From the NCBI GenBank assembly GCA_011109175.1, contig RDEW01000059.1, forward strand, positions 124,001 through 188,000: DNA of 64,000 bases, given 5' to 3'. Within the stretch, counting starts at the first letter, position 1. Each line of letters opens with the position of its first letter. Shown in pieces: positions 11,881-21,821 of this stretch. The notes beneath the pieces were generated by a model. That model was not told the origin of the DNA, did not search any database, and was given only the letters and a program-made list of their open reading frames with translations. This DNA is from Dicyema japonicum. Taxonomy: Eukaryota; Dicyemida; Rhombozoa; Dicyemidae. The position numbers and the translations under genes were made by a program.

Positions 11881-12174
11881 TGACCACTCAAAAATAGTAC
11901 GAAACATACCATAAGTTCGATCACTTAATTAGTTGAAATAAATAATTTGAATGAATTAAAATGTCCCAGAATAAACCAAAAACACTTTATCAAAATTCAT
12001 TTGTTTATTGTCACAGAATCCGATTAACATAAACTAAACTATTTGAACACTAAACTTCATCCCCCACGGGTAAATACTAAATCCCATAAAGAAAGAGTCG
12101 AAAGGACGAGTAAATTCTAAAAATACTTTTGGTCGATTAAAAGAAAAGTCCTGAATGTATGTAATTATGGGTTA

Positions 12175-12265
12175 TTTTAGTTAGTTAGGTGAGTACCACT
12201 AGGAGGGCAGCATCTATCAAATAGGACGCAGCAGATGTTGGTAGCTCCCATAGATCGGTTATTTT
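12175..12265 (-). mobile_element. Solo 3' end of a Jockey/CR1-like LINE
   Basis: The minus strand matches the last 80-90 bases of the element at 7.73-7.84 kb, including the GGGAGC...CCAACATCTGCTGCGT stretch and the terminal AACTAACTAAA. This is a severely 5'-truncated insertion. Confidence 0.7.
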
Positions 12266-13055
12266 ATTTAATGATTTATTACTTAAAATAGTTAATTAAT
12301 CAATTTAAAATTAACAAAATTTTAAATATTAATTTTATTTAAAGTGAACAGACTAGTTTGAGGTATTCGAATTTCCACATTCGTTCCTGATCTGCCTTAT
12401 GCGATTGGAGGATCTAAAATTACAAAAAATTCACTTTTTGTGTAACAATTTTAAATTCCGAGCAATATTCTGCATAGCTTCCAACTAAAAGTAAATAAAT
12501 ATAATACAGAGTGTTTTCTTAGGGTTCTAATTATAGAAATATCAACCTCTTGAAAGTCTCCTTTATTGTAAATCTGAATATTTTCTACAATATTTTTAAG
12601 TCTACTGAGTTCATGATAAAATCTCCTATATTCTATATTTCTACAGTTCTACTATTTATTATATTTATCCAACATTAACTCTTCCTGTTGTCATTTATTT
12701 TACGTTTTCTTGTTTTTACTTTTATATTGTTCGTATAAAATTTAATTTTGTAAGTTTATCGTCGAAAACGTGGCTCTACACAACCTATGACTAAACTATA
12801 ATTTAGCAATTAAAAATATGGAAATCTCGACCATCTTGAAGCTTTCTGATTCGCTAATCCTGACGTTGCAAGACGAAGGACTTGCTTTTTTCATACAAGG
12901 ACATATTCTTCCTCTGTTCAAATTTGAAAATCCTAGGAACTAAAGACTTTGGAAGACCAAAAATAAACTTTGTTAAGGAACTTTTGAAAACTACAATGCT
13001 CGTCAAAAAATTAAAAATTATTGTTCGCAATTTTTATGTCTAAAGCAACTAATTA
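12266..13055. other. AT-rich region, possible LINE scrap
   Basis: Mostly featureless AT-rich DNA. On the plus strand at 12810-12990, MEISTILKLSDSLIL...FFIQGHILP and DFGRPKINFVKELL faintly recall the RWRLFGHVLR and GRPR blocks of the RTE-like element. The resemblance is weak. Confidence 0.25.
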
Positions 13056-13059
13056 ATAT

Positions 13060-13290
13060 TAATATATTAACACCAGATACACCGAAAAAGAAGTTACTAA
13101 TTAAGTGTATCCAGTTTCCACTTCTACAGAAACAGAGTCCATTTGGAATCAACATAAAGGGTAAAGACGTCCATACTTGCAGTTGTGGAAACCCCTCCAC
13201 TGGAGTGGGGGAGAGCAAATGATCCTTTTTAGTGCCGGCCTGGCACTGGGCGGCCACCTAGACAGGTGAATCACATGACGCCACTCTAAT
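13060..13290 (-). mobile_element. 5' end fragment of a 2A-type Jockey-like LINE
   Basis: Reading minus from 13285, TAGAGTGGCGTCATGTG followed by ATTCACC matches the conserved 5' end of the 2A-bearing LINEs (at 58.58 kb: TAGCGTGGTGTCATGTG, then GCTCACC). About 200 bases downstream are not alignable by eye. A similar GTGGCGCCATGTGG word occurs at 13346-13363. Confidence 0.45.
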
Positions 13291-13999
13291 AAGAAGAGAG
13301 AGGAGGAACAGACGAACAGAAAAGAAACTTTACCCAATTAGCCACGAACCACCACATGGCGCCACGAGGCTTGTTAAAATGATGTATGGTTAACAAAAAG
13401 TATCTGGAATCTCAAAAAATATAAGATTATCAGTTTAAAATATTTGTAATTTATTTTTCAAAAATATATTTATTTTTTTAATTATCTATTTGGAGCTGAT
13501 TAATGTCACCCGAGATGATGGCATACATCTTCTCAGAAAAAAAATAATTTTTTGTTATTGAATTTTTCAACTTATTTTTTGGAGAAATAAATTTTTTTTC
13601 AACAGCTCATCAATTTTTGTTTAACAATCGGGAAAATTTTATTGGGGATACATTGTGTTTAAATAGTAATTGTACCAAATGTGGCGAGATACCAGTAGAA
13701 TTGTAAACGTAGTTATAGAAATCTCACATAATGGTCTTGATCAACAGCAAAGGGAGAGTATTTTTAAGTAGCGATGATAAAATAAACATTGTGTCATAAC
13801 AATTCAAGAGACTATTAAACGTACAAAGACTGAGGACCAATATGTGATCAAGTATCCCTATATCGGTCTAAAAACCAGATAACAGTGAAGCATCTTCATC
13901 TACGACGACAAAACTCAGGCTTCGACGGGATATCTGTAAAAGTAGTTCCGGATAAACCATGCTTCCACAAGATTGAAGACCAATCGAACTGACAGTTAG
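13291..13999. other. AT-rich spacer
   Basis: Nothing recognised. Long A and T runs occur between 13430 and 13660. Confidence 0.3.
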
Positions 14000-14805
14000 A
14001 CAAGATAAAGCATGTCTTCTTGGCTTAAATTCCGAAACAGGAGCTTGGAAGGTTTAAACAGCCTTAGGTCAAAAATTCTACTTAAGACATTACGGACAAA
14101 TCCCTCCCTCATTGTTTTGAACAGAATTAATGACAATGTTATTATATCTTATCTTCAAACCAGAGTGGATTTCGTAGTGAAAGATCGACCGCAGATGTGG
14201 TATTGGTTCATTCCCTCGTGTCAGACTGATAAACTTCTATTTAGTGGAAATAGATCTTTCGCAGGGTTTCTTTACATAAATAAAACGATACCCTTCGGTA
14301 ATGCTGTTCTGCCGGTTGTCCTCAACGATGACAGACAAAATTAAATTGCTAACTCCAGAGCATCAGGTAACTTTTCGTTCAGAAGAAATTCACGAAAATG
14401 TCTCTAAAGTGGTTTTGAACTAAAGTCTCACTGTATTTTGACTAACCCTTCCTTTGATTAAGCTCACATTTCGAGGATAGACACGCACCAATGGGTTTGC
14501 CTTAACTTATCATCAGCCAAAACTGCAATCTTTCCTCAAACGTCACTGCTTTATACTCAAACACCATACATAGCCTCCTATCACGAAGACTACATCACGC
14601 AGCTTAGCTCAGACCTCGCATGTGCAGATATATATTCGTCGACCCCACATTGGTATGATTATGCCTCAGAACTCGAGGATCATCTCAGTGCCTCTGTCAT
14701 TTCCAAAATACCAAGCTACATGGACACTCTGTGTTAATGCACTCTCAGTAAATCACCACATACTGGATCGTTTGTATCAGACTAGGCATAGTTCACTTTT
14801 TTAGA
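14000..14805 (+). mobile_element. Degenerate non-LTR reverse transcriptase
   Basis: Three plus frames alternate. NQSGFRSERSTADVVLVHSL (14155-14215) is the fingers block. VEIDLSQGFF (about 14243-14272) is motif A with its aspartate. Much later comes ASELEDHLS (14668-14696), the region after motif C. No uninterrupted frame exceeds 110 codons and the YxDD box is not recognisable. It resembles Jockey-superfamily enzymes, but the clade cannot be set. Confidence 0.6.
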
Positions 14806-15079
14806 GACTGGTAAGTGGTTTGACCCATGGAATTCCAATAATCATAATTTGTAGACATCAAATATATAAGTCACAGAACAAGCCCTAATAGCAAATGCAT
14901 ACCAGTAATTAGTATTTTCGACTAAATTGTAACAAATGTGGACTGCAGAGATCAATCAATTAAATTATCTTAATAAATTCACCGATCGATTAATGTTAAA
15001 AAGAAACCAATTTATGAAGGAAAGGAGAATAATTAATAATTAAGACTGACAGGCATTGAGTTTCTCTTAGGAAAGTTCA
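14806..15079. other. Spacer downstream of the RVxF gene
   Basis: No feature recognised. Confidence 0.3.
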
Positions 15080-15499
15080 CTAATCATGAGAATCATATAT
15101 ACAGTTTCTCATTGGCAATGTCAAAGTTTTGTATGTCATCCTTTCGCTACTGAGTTTATCGGGGTTTAGAATCCGCGAGGGGGCTTAATGTTAGAATATA
15201 AGATTACAGGAATACATTGGATTTGGGTATCTCAGTTCTCGTTGGGGTTCCCGATTTGCTAGGGGGAGTCGAGAGGCTGAGTGAGGATCGAGATTGGGTA
15301 GACTTGATTCATGCAGGTCGACATCCCTGCTGTGAGAACGGTGGATTTTGGCAGTAAGAAAATAAGATTCATTTGAAAGCAGTTTCGGAATTTCTGATTT
15401 TGGCTTTGCCGATGAAAAACGTGAAGACCAGATTGGGTCGTCTTCGTCATCACAGAAATGAACATGTTTATTAAAGGAATGTAATCTAGACTCACTCAT
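15080..15499 (-). CDS. Small protein with a PP1-binding-type RVxF motif, unknown function
   Basis: The frame opens at ATG 15499 with MSESRLHSFNKHVHFCDDED. Residues KHVHF followed by an acidic run fit the [RK]-x-[VI]-x-[FW] consensus used by protein phosphatase 1 regulators. A serine- and arginine-rich middle follows (SRFSSAKPKSE, HRSHSRDVDLHESS). A 24-nt intron at 15184-15207, with TTCTAAC then AAG at its 3' end, removes two in-frame TAA codons. It leads to a second exon reading PSRILNPDKLSS and ending TAG at 15080. The joined product is 131 residues. I do not recognise an orthologue. The PP1 link rests on the motif alone. Confidence 0.7.
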
Positions 15500-16008
15500 A
15501 TATTTATTTGTTTATTTAAACTTTTAAAATTAAATAATTAATTATTAAAAATCAACATTAATATTTAACAAGAATTAATAATAGTCCGTAAGGATAGTGG
15601 AGGTCTACTACTCACTATTCGCGTTTAGCTGTGGCTTCGATTCCTACAGCATTACTTAGTGAGTCGAAGGATTTCTTTTTTACTCTTATCTTCTTCAATT
15701 CTTAAGAAGTCATGGGATCCACCTGAGTTATGAGTCGGATCCTACAATGGCTAATATGGATGGACGTTAAAGCTAAGAAAACACATATGACCACAATCAC
15801 ATGATTCCTCATTTTCACATACAAGAAGGTAAGTAAGCCATAGCTTAGGAGTATCAATGGTCCACTCTATTTTATAATTGCTGTGAGGATGAAAATATTT
15901 ATGTTGCTGGATCCGCATAGTGGTTGTTCAGTGGAACAATAGTCCGCTTTGTATTATCTTTTTCAAGACAGGAACCTGTTATGCATTTAAAGATTCGCTA
16001 TGTAATCA
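15500..16008. other. Unassigned spacer
   Basis: Mostly noncoding. GCTTCGATTCCTACAGC at 15631-15647 looks like a tRNA T-arm or B box, but there is no matching A box, so I call no tRNA or SINE. Confidence 0.3.
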
Positions 16009-16465
16009 TTGTTAGAGGTCCAAAAAGTCAGTGATATGGCTACACGTCACAACGGGATGCTCAACAGCGACTACATCAGAAGGCGCACCGAAGTGGTTAG
16101 GTGCTTTCATTTGCACTTATACATCAAAAAGTCAAAGAAATTGAAGACAGATTTTGATATTTTTGTCCATGATAAGGTGAAAAATGAAATCGTACTCATC
16201 GAGATTGGAATTACTTATCAAGTATTATTAAAGTACACTGAAGTAGAGAAACCGCATGAATGTGAGTTATTGGCTTTATGGTGCTCCAGTCAAACTCATC
16301 CCTATCGTTTTAAGTGACGTGACGTTTCGAAGTCTTTAAATCTCACTTGGAAGATATCGTAATTGAAGCACCGACTAGAACGTATATTAATTCCGTCGTC
16401 TTCGAAATGTTGGAGAACATGAAATCAAAAATTGATAACTTAACACTTCGAGGTGTTAAGAGTTA
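16009..16465 (+). mobile_element. R2-like LINE, restriction-like endonuclease C-terminus
   Basis: The frame contains KLKTDFDIFVHDKVKNEIVL and IEIGITYQVLLKYTEVEKPH, then after frameshifts FKSHLEDIVIE and TYINSVVFEML. The K-x-D...(I/V)EIGIT...LL...E.EK pattern is typical of the C-terminal PD-(D/E)xK nuclease of R2-type single-ORF retrotransposons. Its sequence differs clearly from family R elsewhere in the window, so a second site-directed LINE lineage is present. It ends with TAG near 16465. The reverse transcriptase part is missing. Confidence 0.6.
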
Positions 16466-16765
16466 GGCATAACTTATATTTAAATAAATTTTTAAATAAT
16501 TCAGTATTTACGTTTATTTAATCTATTTCGTCGCGAACGCGGAGCGACCACGAGCGCACACCAGAATTTTAAACTAAAAAAATTATGGCGACCATTTTTA
16601 TAGGCTCTAAGAAAAACAACTAAGATAAAGATATCGTTGACTACAAAAAATATTCAATAATAAAAGTTAATATATTTTAAGGCGATCTTTAAATTAGTAA
16701 ATTTAATTATTATAATAATAATAATAAATAAATGCCGTATTTGCCTGTGTATAAGTCGACTGTTT
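16466..16765. other. AT-rich spacer with an (AAT)n run
   Basis: ATTATTATAATAATAATAATAA at about 16706-16730 resembles LINE and SINE tails here, but no element is recognised directly before it. Confidence 0.3.
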
Positions 16766-17330
16766 TGGTTGAGGTGGTTACGTGCCTCATTTGCACCTAT
16801 GTCTGCAAAGGATTTAGAACAATTAAAAGACCTAACTATCCTAACCTTCAATATCAGAGCTCTGAATAACGTGGCTAAGAGGCAGCTTTTATGTTCGGAT
16901 GTCGAGAAATACCGTGGTTCTGTATGCTGCCTGCAGGAGACTAAAATAAAAAATGGGCTCGATGAAACACATGCAAATTACAAGTTACTATTGCTTCCCA
17001 CGAAATCGAGGCATTATGGACAGGGCTTTGCCATACACAAGGATTATATTCCCAGAGTATATCGTTACTGGAAAGTCAATGACAGAATTAGTTTCTTACA
17101 ACTTCGTACAAGGTCAAGCAGAAATTCGAGGAGACTAATCTCAATTATCAACGTTTATGCACACAGTGGAAGTATCCTAAAAAATCCAGAAGAACTTGAC
17201 CTGTTCTACGAGGAATTAGAAAGGACATTAACAGACCTCTGTTCATCATACTTATTGTTTATTGCCGGGGACTGGAGTGCGAAATTGGGAACCCGTAAAA
17301 GAAATAAAAATTATTTTAAATTTTCGTTAA
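16766..17330 (+). mobile_element. RTE-like LINE, endonuclease domain
   Basis: A 200-codon open frame carries LTILTFNIRALNNVAKRQL, VCCLQETKIKNGLDE, SRHYGQGFAIHKDYI, NDRISFLQLR, ISIINVYAHSG, EELDLFYEELE and LFIAGDWSAKLG. This is the N-terminal two-thirds of an apurinic endonuclease with the QET and GD motifs present. The asparagine of GDxN is replaced by S. Homology ends after KLGTRKR at about 17300, where a SINE-bearing sequence begins. Confidence 0.85.
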
Positions 17331-17332
17331 AT

Positions 17333-17690
17333 AAAGGCCAGTGGTCGGCAAAGGCTGGGTGGCATAGTGGTTAGGTGTCGGGCTAAAGTGGCTTAGGTTA
17401 CACGGGTTCAATTCTCGCTGCTGATCACCTGGTGGAAGGTTCCACGCATCTACGATGCAGAAAAGGTTTGACGAGTGACGCCGTCATCAGTGGATACTCA
17501 CTGCGAACTGGATTGTCTAGAAAGGACACTCACACAAGAAAAAGAAAAAAAGAAGTGAAGATCATTCCTTGGTTATACGATTAGTTAAAATTAACTGTTC
17601 TTTACTTAAATAAAGTGTGTGTCCTGCCTATGCGAAGCTATAAATATTATGGCTCTCGTGAAAAAGCCGTTATTATTATTAAATAAAAAA
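17333..17690 (+). mobile_element. tRNA-derived SINE, best copy
   Basis: GGTGGCATAGTGGTTAGG (17359-17376) is a nearly ideal RNA polymerase III A box. CGGGTTCAATTCTC (17403-17416) fits the B box. A tRNA-unrelated body follows, with TCCACGCATCTACGATGC and AATAAAGTGTGTGTCCTGCC. The copy then ends GCGAAGCTATAAATATTATGG plus CTCTCGTGAA and a (TTA)n tail. Degenerate copies lie at 25.17 and 28.05 kb. The last 30 bases match the 3' end of the RTE-like LINE. The insertion interrupts or truncates the RTE endonuclease just upstream. The first bases, CAGTGGTCGGCAAA, also look like a hAT terminus (see 18.95 kb). Confidence 0.82.
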
Positions 17691-18146
17691 TCCACTGTAT
17701 ATAAATTTGAAAAAATACGATATGTGCGCTTCGCGCTTGGGATACATTTGGACTATCAGACTTTCCAAACAATCTAGTGCATCTTTCAAATGGCTGCCCA
17801 TGGTGCAATCATCCAGATACCATACTCTCAGAAGAGTAAAACAATATCCTGTGATATGGGCAATTCCCAAGCTGAACAAGGCAGGACCCAATGGGTCTCC
17901 TTGTTGGACTTCAACCACAGCAAAGATACTTTGAAACCAAATATGCAATTATCTGTAACCAAAAATGTTTTCCAAATTTTTGTAAATTGAAAAATTTTTG
18001 TTTTTTAAGAAACACAGCATCTCGTTTCGTAATTCGAACAAACGTTGCAATCCCATTCCACATGACAACCATATTACTTCTGTATGGATGATGATATATT
18101 GGACTGATACACCAAAGGTTAGGCCAGTAATGCGTATTAAAGACAC
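17690..18146 (-). mobile_element. Family R LINE, reverse transcriptase palm fragment
   Basis: The minus strand reads VEVQQGDPLGPALFSLGI and then VWYLDDCTMG, motifs B' and C of the family R reverse transcriptase (compare QQGDPLGPLLFA and LWYLDDATIGG). An upstream frame at 17949-18146 may hold the preceding helices. A frame break lies between. Both ends are truncated. Confidence 0.75.
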
Positions 18147-18149
18147 TTC

Positions 18150-18950
18150 TTCGGACCTTCAGATGGGGTTCCGTGAGGGGCGATTTTGCATTTCGATGTT
18201 GACCTCTCAGATTCGTAACTAGAAAAAGCTGAAACAGTGCACGATAGCGCTATTTCTGAAAGTGGAGATGGAGTTAGACTCGGTCTGGCACGATGGCCTC
18301 TGCTGAGTTCTAAATGATGCAGGAATACACGTGGAGCTGAAAATTTGATCTCCGGCTTCCTAGAAGACAAGACTAACAATTTGAAGCAAAAAGAAAGCCG
18401 ATCTAGCTTGGTTAGATCTAACATGGGAGTACACAAAGGTCGGTGTTAAGTCCCACCTTGTTTAACATCACCCATCCAATGTGAAAACAGAAATGGTTGT
18501 CTATGTTGATTACATAGTACTTTGGGATCACTTGTGGAGACTAAATATGCGTATCGGATGATGCAAGTCGCTGTCTCGAAATCATACGCTGGTGCGACAG
18601 CAAAAGTCTCAGGATTAGTCCGGAAGTCTCGTAAAAAGTGCAGTTTGTTAGTTTTTGGCTGCCTAAGTCGTCTAATAATCTAATTCACACGGAGGATTAG
18701 CTACCTTGGTGTGACATTCAACTCAAACTGTAGCAAGCCTGCTTCGTTAAGAGGCGGGCTGTGTATAGATTGGAGGCTCTCAGAACTTTTCAGCTGAGTA
18801 TTGATGCCTGGGCCAAAGTGTTCAACGTCATGGTGTTGCCTATGCTCACCTACAGTGGGCGTATCATAGTAAAGAACGTGAAAAGTATTTGGAGTTAATA
18901 GAGAAGGTTGGGAGACGCGCAATACGGTATTCTTTGGAAATGTTTTATAG
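18150..18950 (+). mobile_element. Non-LTR reverse transcriptase fragment (R1/Jockey type)
   Basis: Across several frameshifts the plus strand gives RFCISMLTSQIRN, IALFLKVEMELDSVWHDGL (motif A, aspartate lost), GVHKGR, MVVYVDYIVL (motif C as VDY) and RISYLGVTFNSN. The order and spacing are those of R1/Jockey-type enzymes. The copy is heavily mutated and ends where a hAT-like terminus begins at 18953. Confidence 0.6.
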
Positions 18951-18952
18951 GC

Positions 18953-19010
18953 CAGCGGTCGGCAAATACTTTTGGAAATAGAACCACTTTTTGACATTTT
19001 TAGAAATTAC
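18953..19010 (+). repeat. Possible hAT-type terminal sequence
   Basis: CAGCGGTCGGCAAATACTTT, followed shortly by AGAACCACTTTTTGAC, resembles the terminal inverted repeats of many hAT elements (CAGxGGTCGGCAAAC...). A second CAGTGGTCGGCAAA lies at 17333. I found no inverted partner or 8-bp duplication by eye. Confidence 0.35.
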
Positions 19011-19140
19011 GAAAAATTTAAAAGCCATTTTTTATTTGCTTACCACTTATCCTAGTCAAAAGTCAAATAATTATTATGGAAATCATTTAAAAATTAAAAT
19101 TAATTGAAGGGCATTCTATTCAATTCAAACATTTGATTGT

Positions 19141-19796
19141 TTAAAAGAAATTTCCTCCTCGATCTAAATGTTGACATTTTTTTCTCCTTGACTTTAATCT
19201 TATCTTGGATAAGAGACGTAATTTTGGCTTTTTTCTCCAGATTGCTTCTTCCTGTATCCAACTAGCGACATGACACATTATCGACTTCTCGTCAGTAGAA
19301 AAAGTCCTCGTAAAAAAATTTTCAATAAAAACAAAGTGTGATTTCCACTGTTGAATTTTCTTAGTCATATCCTTCTTCCATTTTGAGGACTCAAATTTCT
19401 TAGTAGTAAGAGTTTGGTAGGGAGTATGCCCAGCACAAATAATAGCGGAAATTTGATCAATTGATGTTGGGTGATTGACTTTAATTCAAGTATTAATAAC
19501 ACAATTCAGACATTCGAAAATATCCACATCAAATTTTACATAAGGAATTTTTTCATACTGGGTCTTGAAGAATGGTCAATTGACTGATTTGTCCGTAACT
19601 CCTCAATAAAAGTACGCTCACAACGGGCATACAGCTTGGTTTCAATAGATGTCGAAGACATATCAGGTATATAATCTGAGGTCCCATTCGAATCATGTTC
19701 ATTACTTGGTAATTGTTGGGTGTTTTGGGCGTATATCAGTTTTCCGAACTCAGGAATTGTTATTTTTTCTCCAAACTTAGACTTGAACCTTTCCAA
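19141..19796 (-). CDS. Unidentified gene with a 24-nt intron
   Basis: The minus strand reads MERFKSKFGEKITIPEFGKL, then a Ser/Thr/Asp-rich stretch, KLYARCERTFIEELRTNQ, and in another frame KTQYEKIPYVKFDVDIFECL. A 24-nt GT-AG intron at 19479-19502 removes an in-frame TGA and joins ECLN to FNHPTSIDQISAIICAGHTP. The chain continues through KWKKDMTKKIQQWKSHFVFI to a basic C-terminus ending at 19141. One frame change near 19560 is unexplained (a further mini-intron or one lost base). I do not recognise the product. Its regular composition and the well-placed intron suggest a real host gene, not LINE debris. Confidence 0.5.
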
Positions 19797-20200
19797 GAGA
19801 GTTAATTATGAATAAAGTTTTTTGTTAATTAAAATATCATTAAAATGCCACTTAATTCATTTGAGTGGCATTTTTGCTACTTTATGATTTTAAAAGATTT
19901 ACGATTTCAACTAAAAATTACACAATTAAACTCAGATAACTCTGAATTATCCTGGGTACTAATTCTTATTTTATTTATTTTTTTAATTTTTATTTTGAGG
20001 GTTACCAATACTTACAGATTCGGTGAACCACATAACGCCACGCTAAAATTTTAATGAAATTTTGATGATTCGAACATCCCATCAGAATTATTGATTGAAT
20101 GTAAGCATGTTTTTATTTTATTTGGAAAATTGTTGACCAAAACTATTTTTGACGATAAAATTTATTTTAAATGTTATGCTAAATCTTTTAATTTATATTT
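19797..20200. other. AT-rich spacer with a LINE 5'-end word
   Basis: CGGTGAACCACATAACGCCACGCTAA at 20019-20044 is, on the minus strand, the conserved 5' start of the 2A-type LINEs (AGCGTGGCGTTATGTGG...). No further LINE sequence is recognisable next to it. The rest is AT-rich. Confidence 0.4.
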
Positions 20201-20204
20201 TGGT

Positions 20205-20675
20205 AAGACCCACTTTGCTTTTTGGTAAGACCCACTTTGCTTTTGGTAAGACCACTTTGCTTTTGGTAAGACCCACTTTGCTTTTGGTAAGTACCACTTT
20301 GCTTTTGGTAAGACCACTTTGCTTTTGGTAAGACCCACTTTGCTTTTAATAAGACCCACTTTGCTTTTGGTAAGACCCACTTTGCTTTTGGTAAGTTACC
20401 ACTTTGCTTTTGGTAAGACCCACTTGCTTTTAATAAGACCCACTTTGCTTTTGGTAAGTACCACTTTGCTTTTAATAAGACCCACTTTTCTTTTGGTAAG
20501 TACCACTTTGCTTTTGTAAGTACCCACTTTGCTTTTAATAAGACCACTTTGCTTTTGGTAAGTACCACTTTGCTTTTGGTAAGTACCACTTTGCTTTTGG
20601 TAAGACCCACTTTGCTTTTGGTAAGACCCACTTGCTTTTGGTAAGTACCACTTTCTTTTTGGTAAGACCCACTTT
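20205..20675. repeat. 20-22 bp minisatellite, about 23 copies
   Basis: Tandem array of a unit such as TTGGTAAGACCCACTTTGCT. Variants replace GGTAAGACCC by GGTAAGTACC or AATAAGACCC. About 23 units can be counted by their TAAG core, with no other sequence between. Because unit length wobbles between 20 and 22, frames shift along the array. The long Lys/Val/Leu-rich open frames on both strands are therefore by-products, not genes. Confidence 0.95.
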
Positions 20676-20904
20676 AAACCTGAAATGGTATAGTATCTGG
20701 CTTACGCAGAGGGTCGGAATGACTATTCTCAAAAACTAAGAATGTACTAACACTTTCTCGTTTTCATTTGCCCGTCAAAATTTAGTACCGCTTCTAATTC
20801 CCTTTTTTCATTTTTTTATAAAAAATTCACATTGAAAAAATTTTCAAATAGTCTTTATTTTGTTGTATCGTGGACAACATGGTTATAATCGCTAGCAATG
20901 TCTT

Positions 20905-21305
20905 TCATCAAATTAATATAGCATCCGAAATTGCCTTCTCGATGCACTCGCCGATGAGATCCATCTTTTTATTGATTAAATCTATTGATATTAAACAAAA
21001 AACCCTTTCGAATTGTCCTTGTATCCAAAGAGCTCTGGTCTTCTTGAAACGTGGAAAATATTGTATTTTTCGCAAAGTTGTTCCATATGGGGAATTTTTG
21101 AATTCCTTTCCAATTATCTGTATGGAGATCCAATTATGCAAAAATTCAATCCAGGATTCGGTGAATTTCATTTGCAGATTTTCTGAACACACTTTCTACC
21201 ACATCAAATTTGCAACACAATCTTCCTCAATCTTTTCCCTAGTCTCTTCCAAAATCAAATCTTTATTAAAGACACATTCGTATTCCTTACCGACTTTTTC
21301 CGTTA
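20905..21305 (-). CDS. Unidentified open region, about 130 codons with one internal TAG
   Basis: The minus strand runs VTEKVGKEYECVFNKDLILE, ETREKIEEDCVANLMW, a TAG, then KVCSENLQMKFTESWIEFLH, GKEFKNSPYGTTLRKIQYFP and a C-terminus ending ISDAILI. The frame is the same on both sides of the stop. Composition is protein-like. The segment lies downstream of, and parallel to, the XPG-like fragment, from which a short RTE derivative separates it. I cannot assign a family. It may be a decaying gene or 3' exons of its neighbour. Confidence 0.35.
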
Positions 21306-21660
21306 CGACTTAAAGAAACAACAACTGGCAAGAGATCTAACACAATACTACTTCTCTGTCTGCTGTCTACAAGAAACAAAAACGACCGTATAATGTACTG
21401 AACTGTTTTAGAAAATTCCACCTTTTCACCCTTTCATCCGACCTGTCGACATTATGGTCTCGGATTTGCACATGTGTTACAAGAGTGGTGGGTAGCATCT
21501 AATATTATATTGGAAAATGGCGGACGACCTGGACTACCTAAGAGAACTAGCGTGCAACAGAGGATCATGATCGAGGCTGACGGAGAGGATGATTACAAAT
21601 ACGACACGAGGGAAACTTAACTAATTTATGTTTTCTCGGTAGTGCATTTAATAATAATAA
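21305..21660 (+). mobile_element. Internally deleted RTE-like LINE (about 350 bp)
   Basis: It starts with the endonuclease N-terminal stretch LKKQQLARDL, YYFSVCCLQETKTTV. About 130 bases later it passes into the reverse transcriptase C-terminus (NGGRPGLPKRTSVQQ) and a 3' tail ending TTTAATAATAATAATTAAAG. The roughly 2 kb normally between is absent. It has the shape of a non-autonomous derivative that keeps both LINE ends. Some of the middle (21390-21500) cannot be assigned. Confidence 0.6.
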
Positions 21661-21821
21661 TTAAAGACACTTACAGATATTTCCATAGAACTCATTCCCT
21701 TATTAAAGATTCTGAGGTTTCATTTTGAGCATCAACCCCAAAACTTTGACCTGAGATTCACTGACTTGACAGAGAACAAATCAGTTTGAATCTTCAAGTG
21801 AGGTACCACAGTTATTTGACT

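Noticed and set aside
17359-17420. Functional tRNA gene
   Set aside because: A and B boxes are good, but the acceptor and anticodon stems do not pair, and the sequence continues into a SINE body shared with two other loci.
18953-20044. Complete hAT transposon from 18.95 kb to about 20.04 kb
   Set aside because: Only one hAT-like end is visible; the inner open frames do not show hAT transposase motifs and contain a mini-intron like host genes.
20205-20675. CRISPR array
   Set aside because: The units are contiguous and variable with no unique spacers, and the genome is eukaryotic.
20174-20732. Long Lys/Val/Leu-rich open frames on both strands
   Set aside because: They are translations of the minisatellite, in several overlapping frames with no unique sequence.
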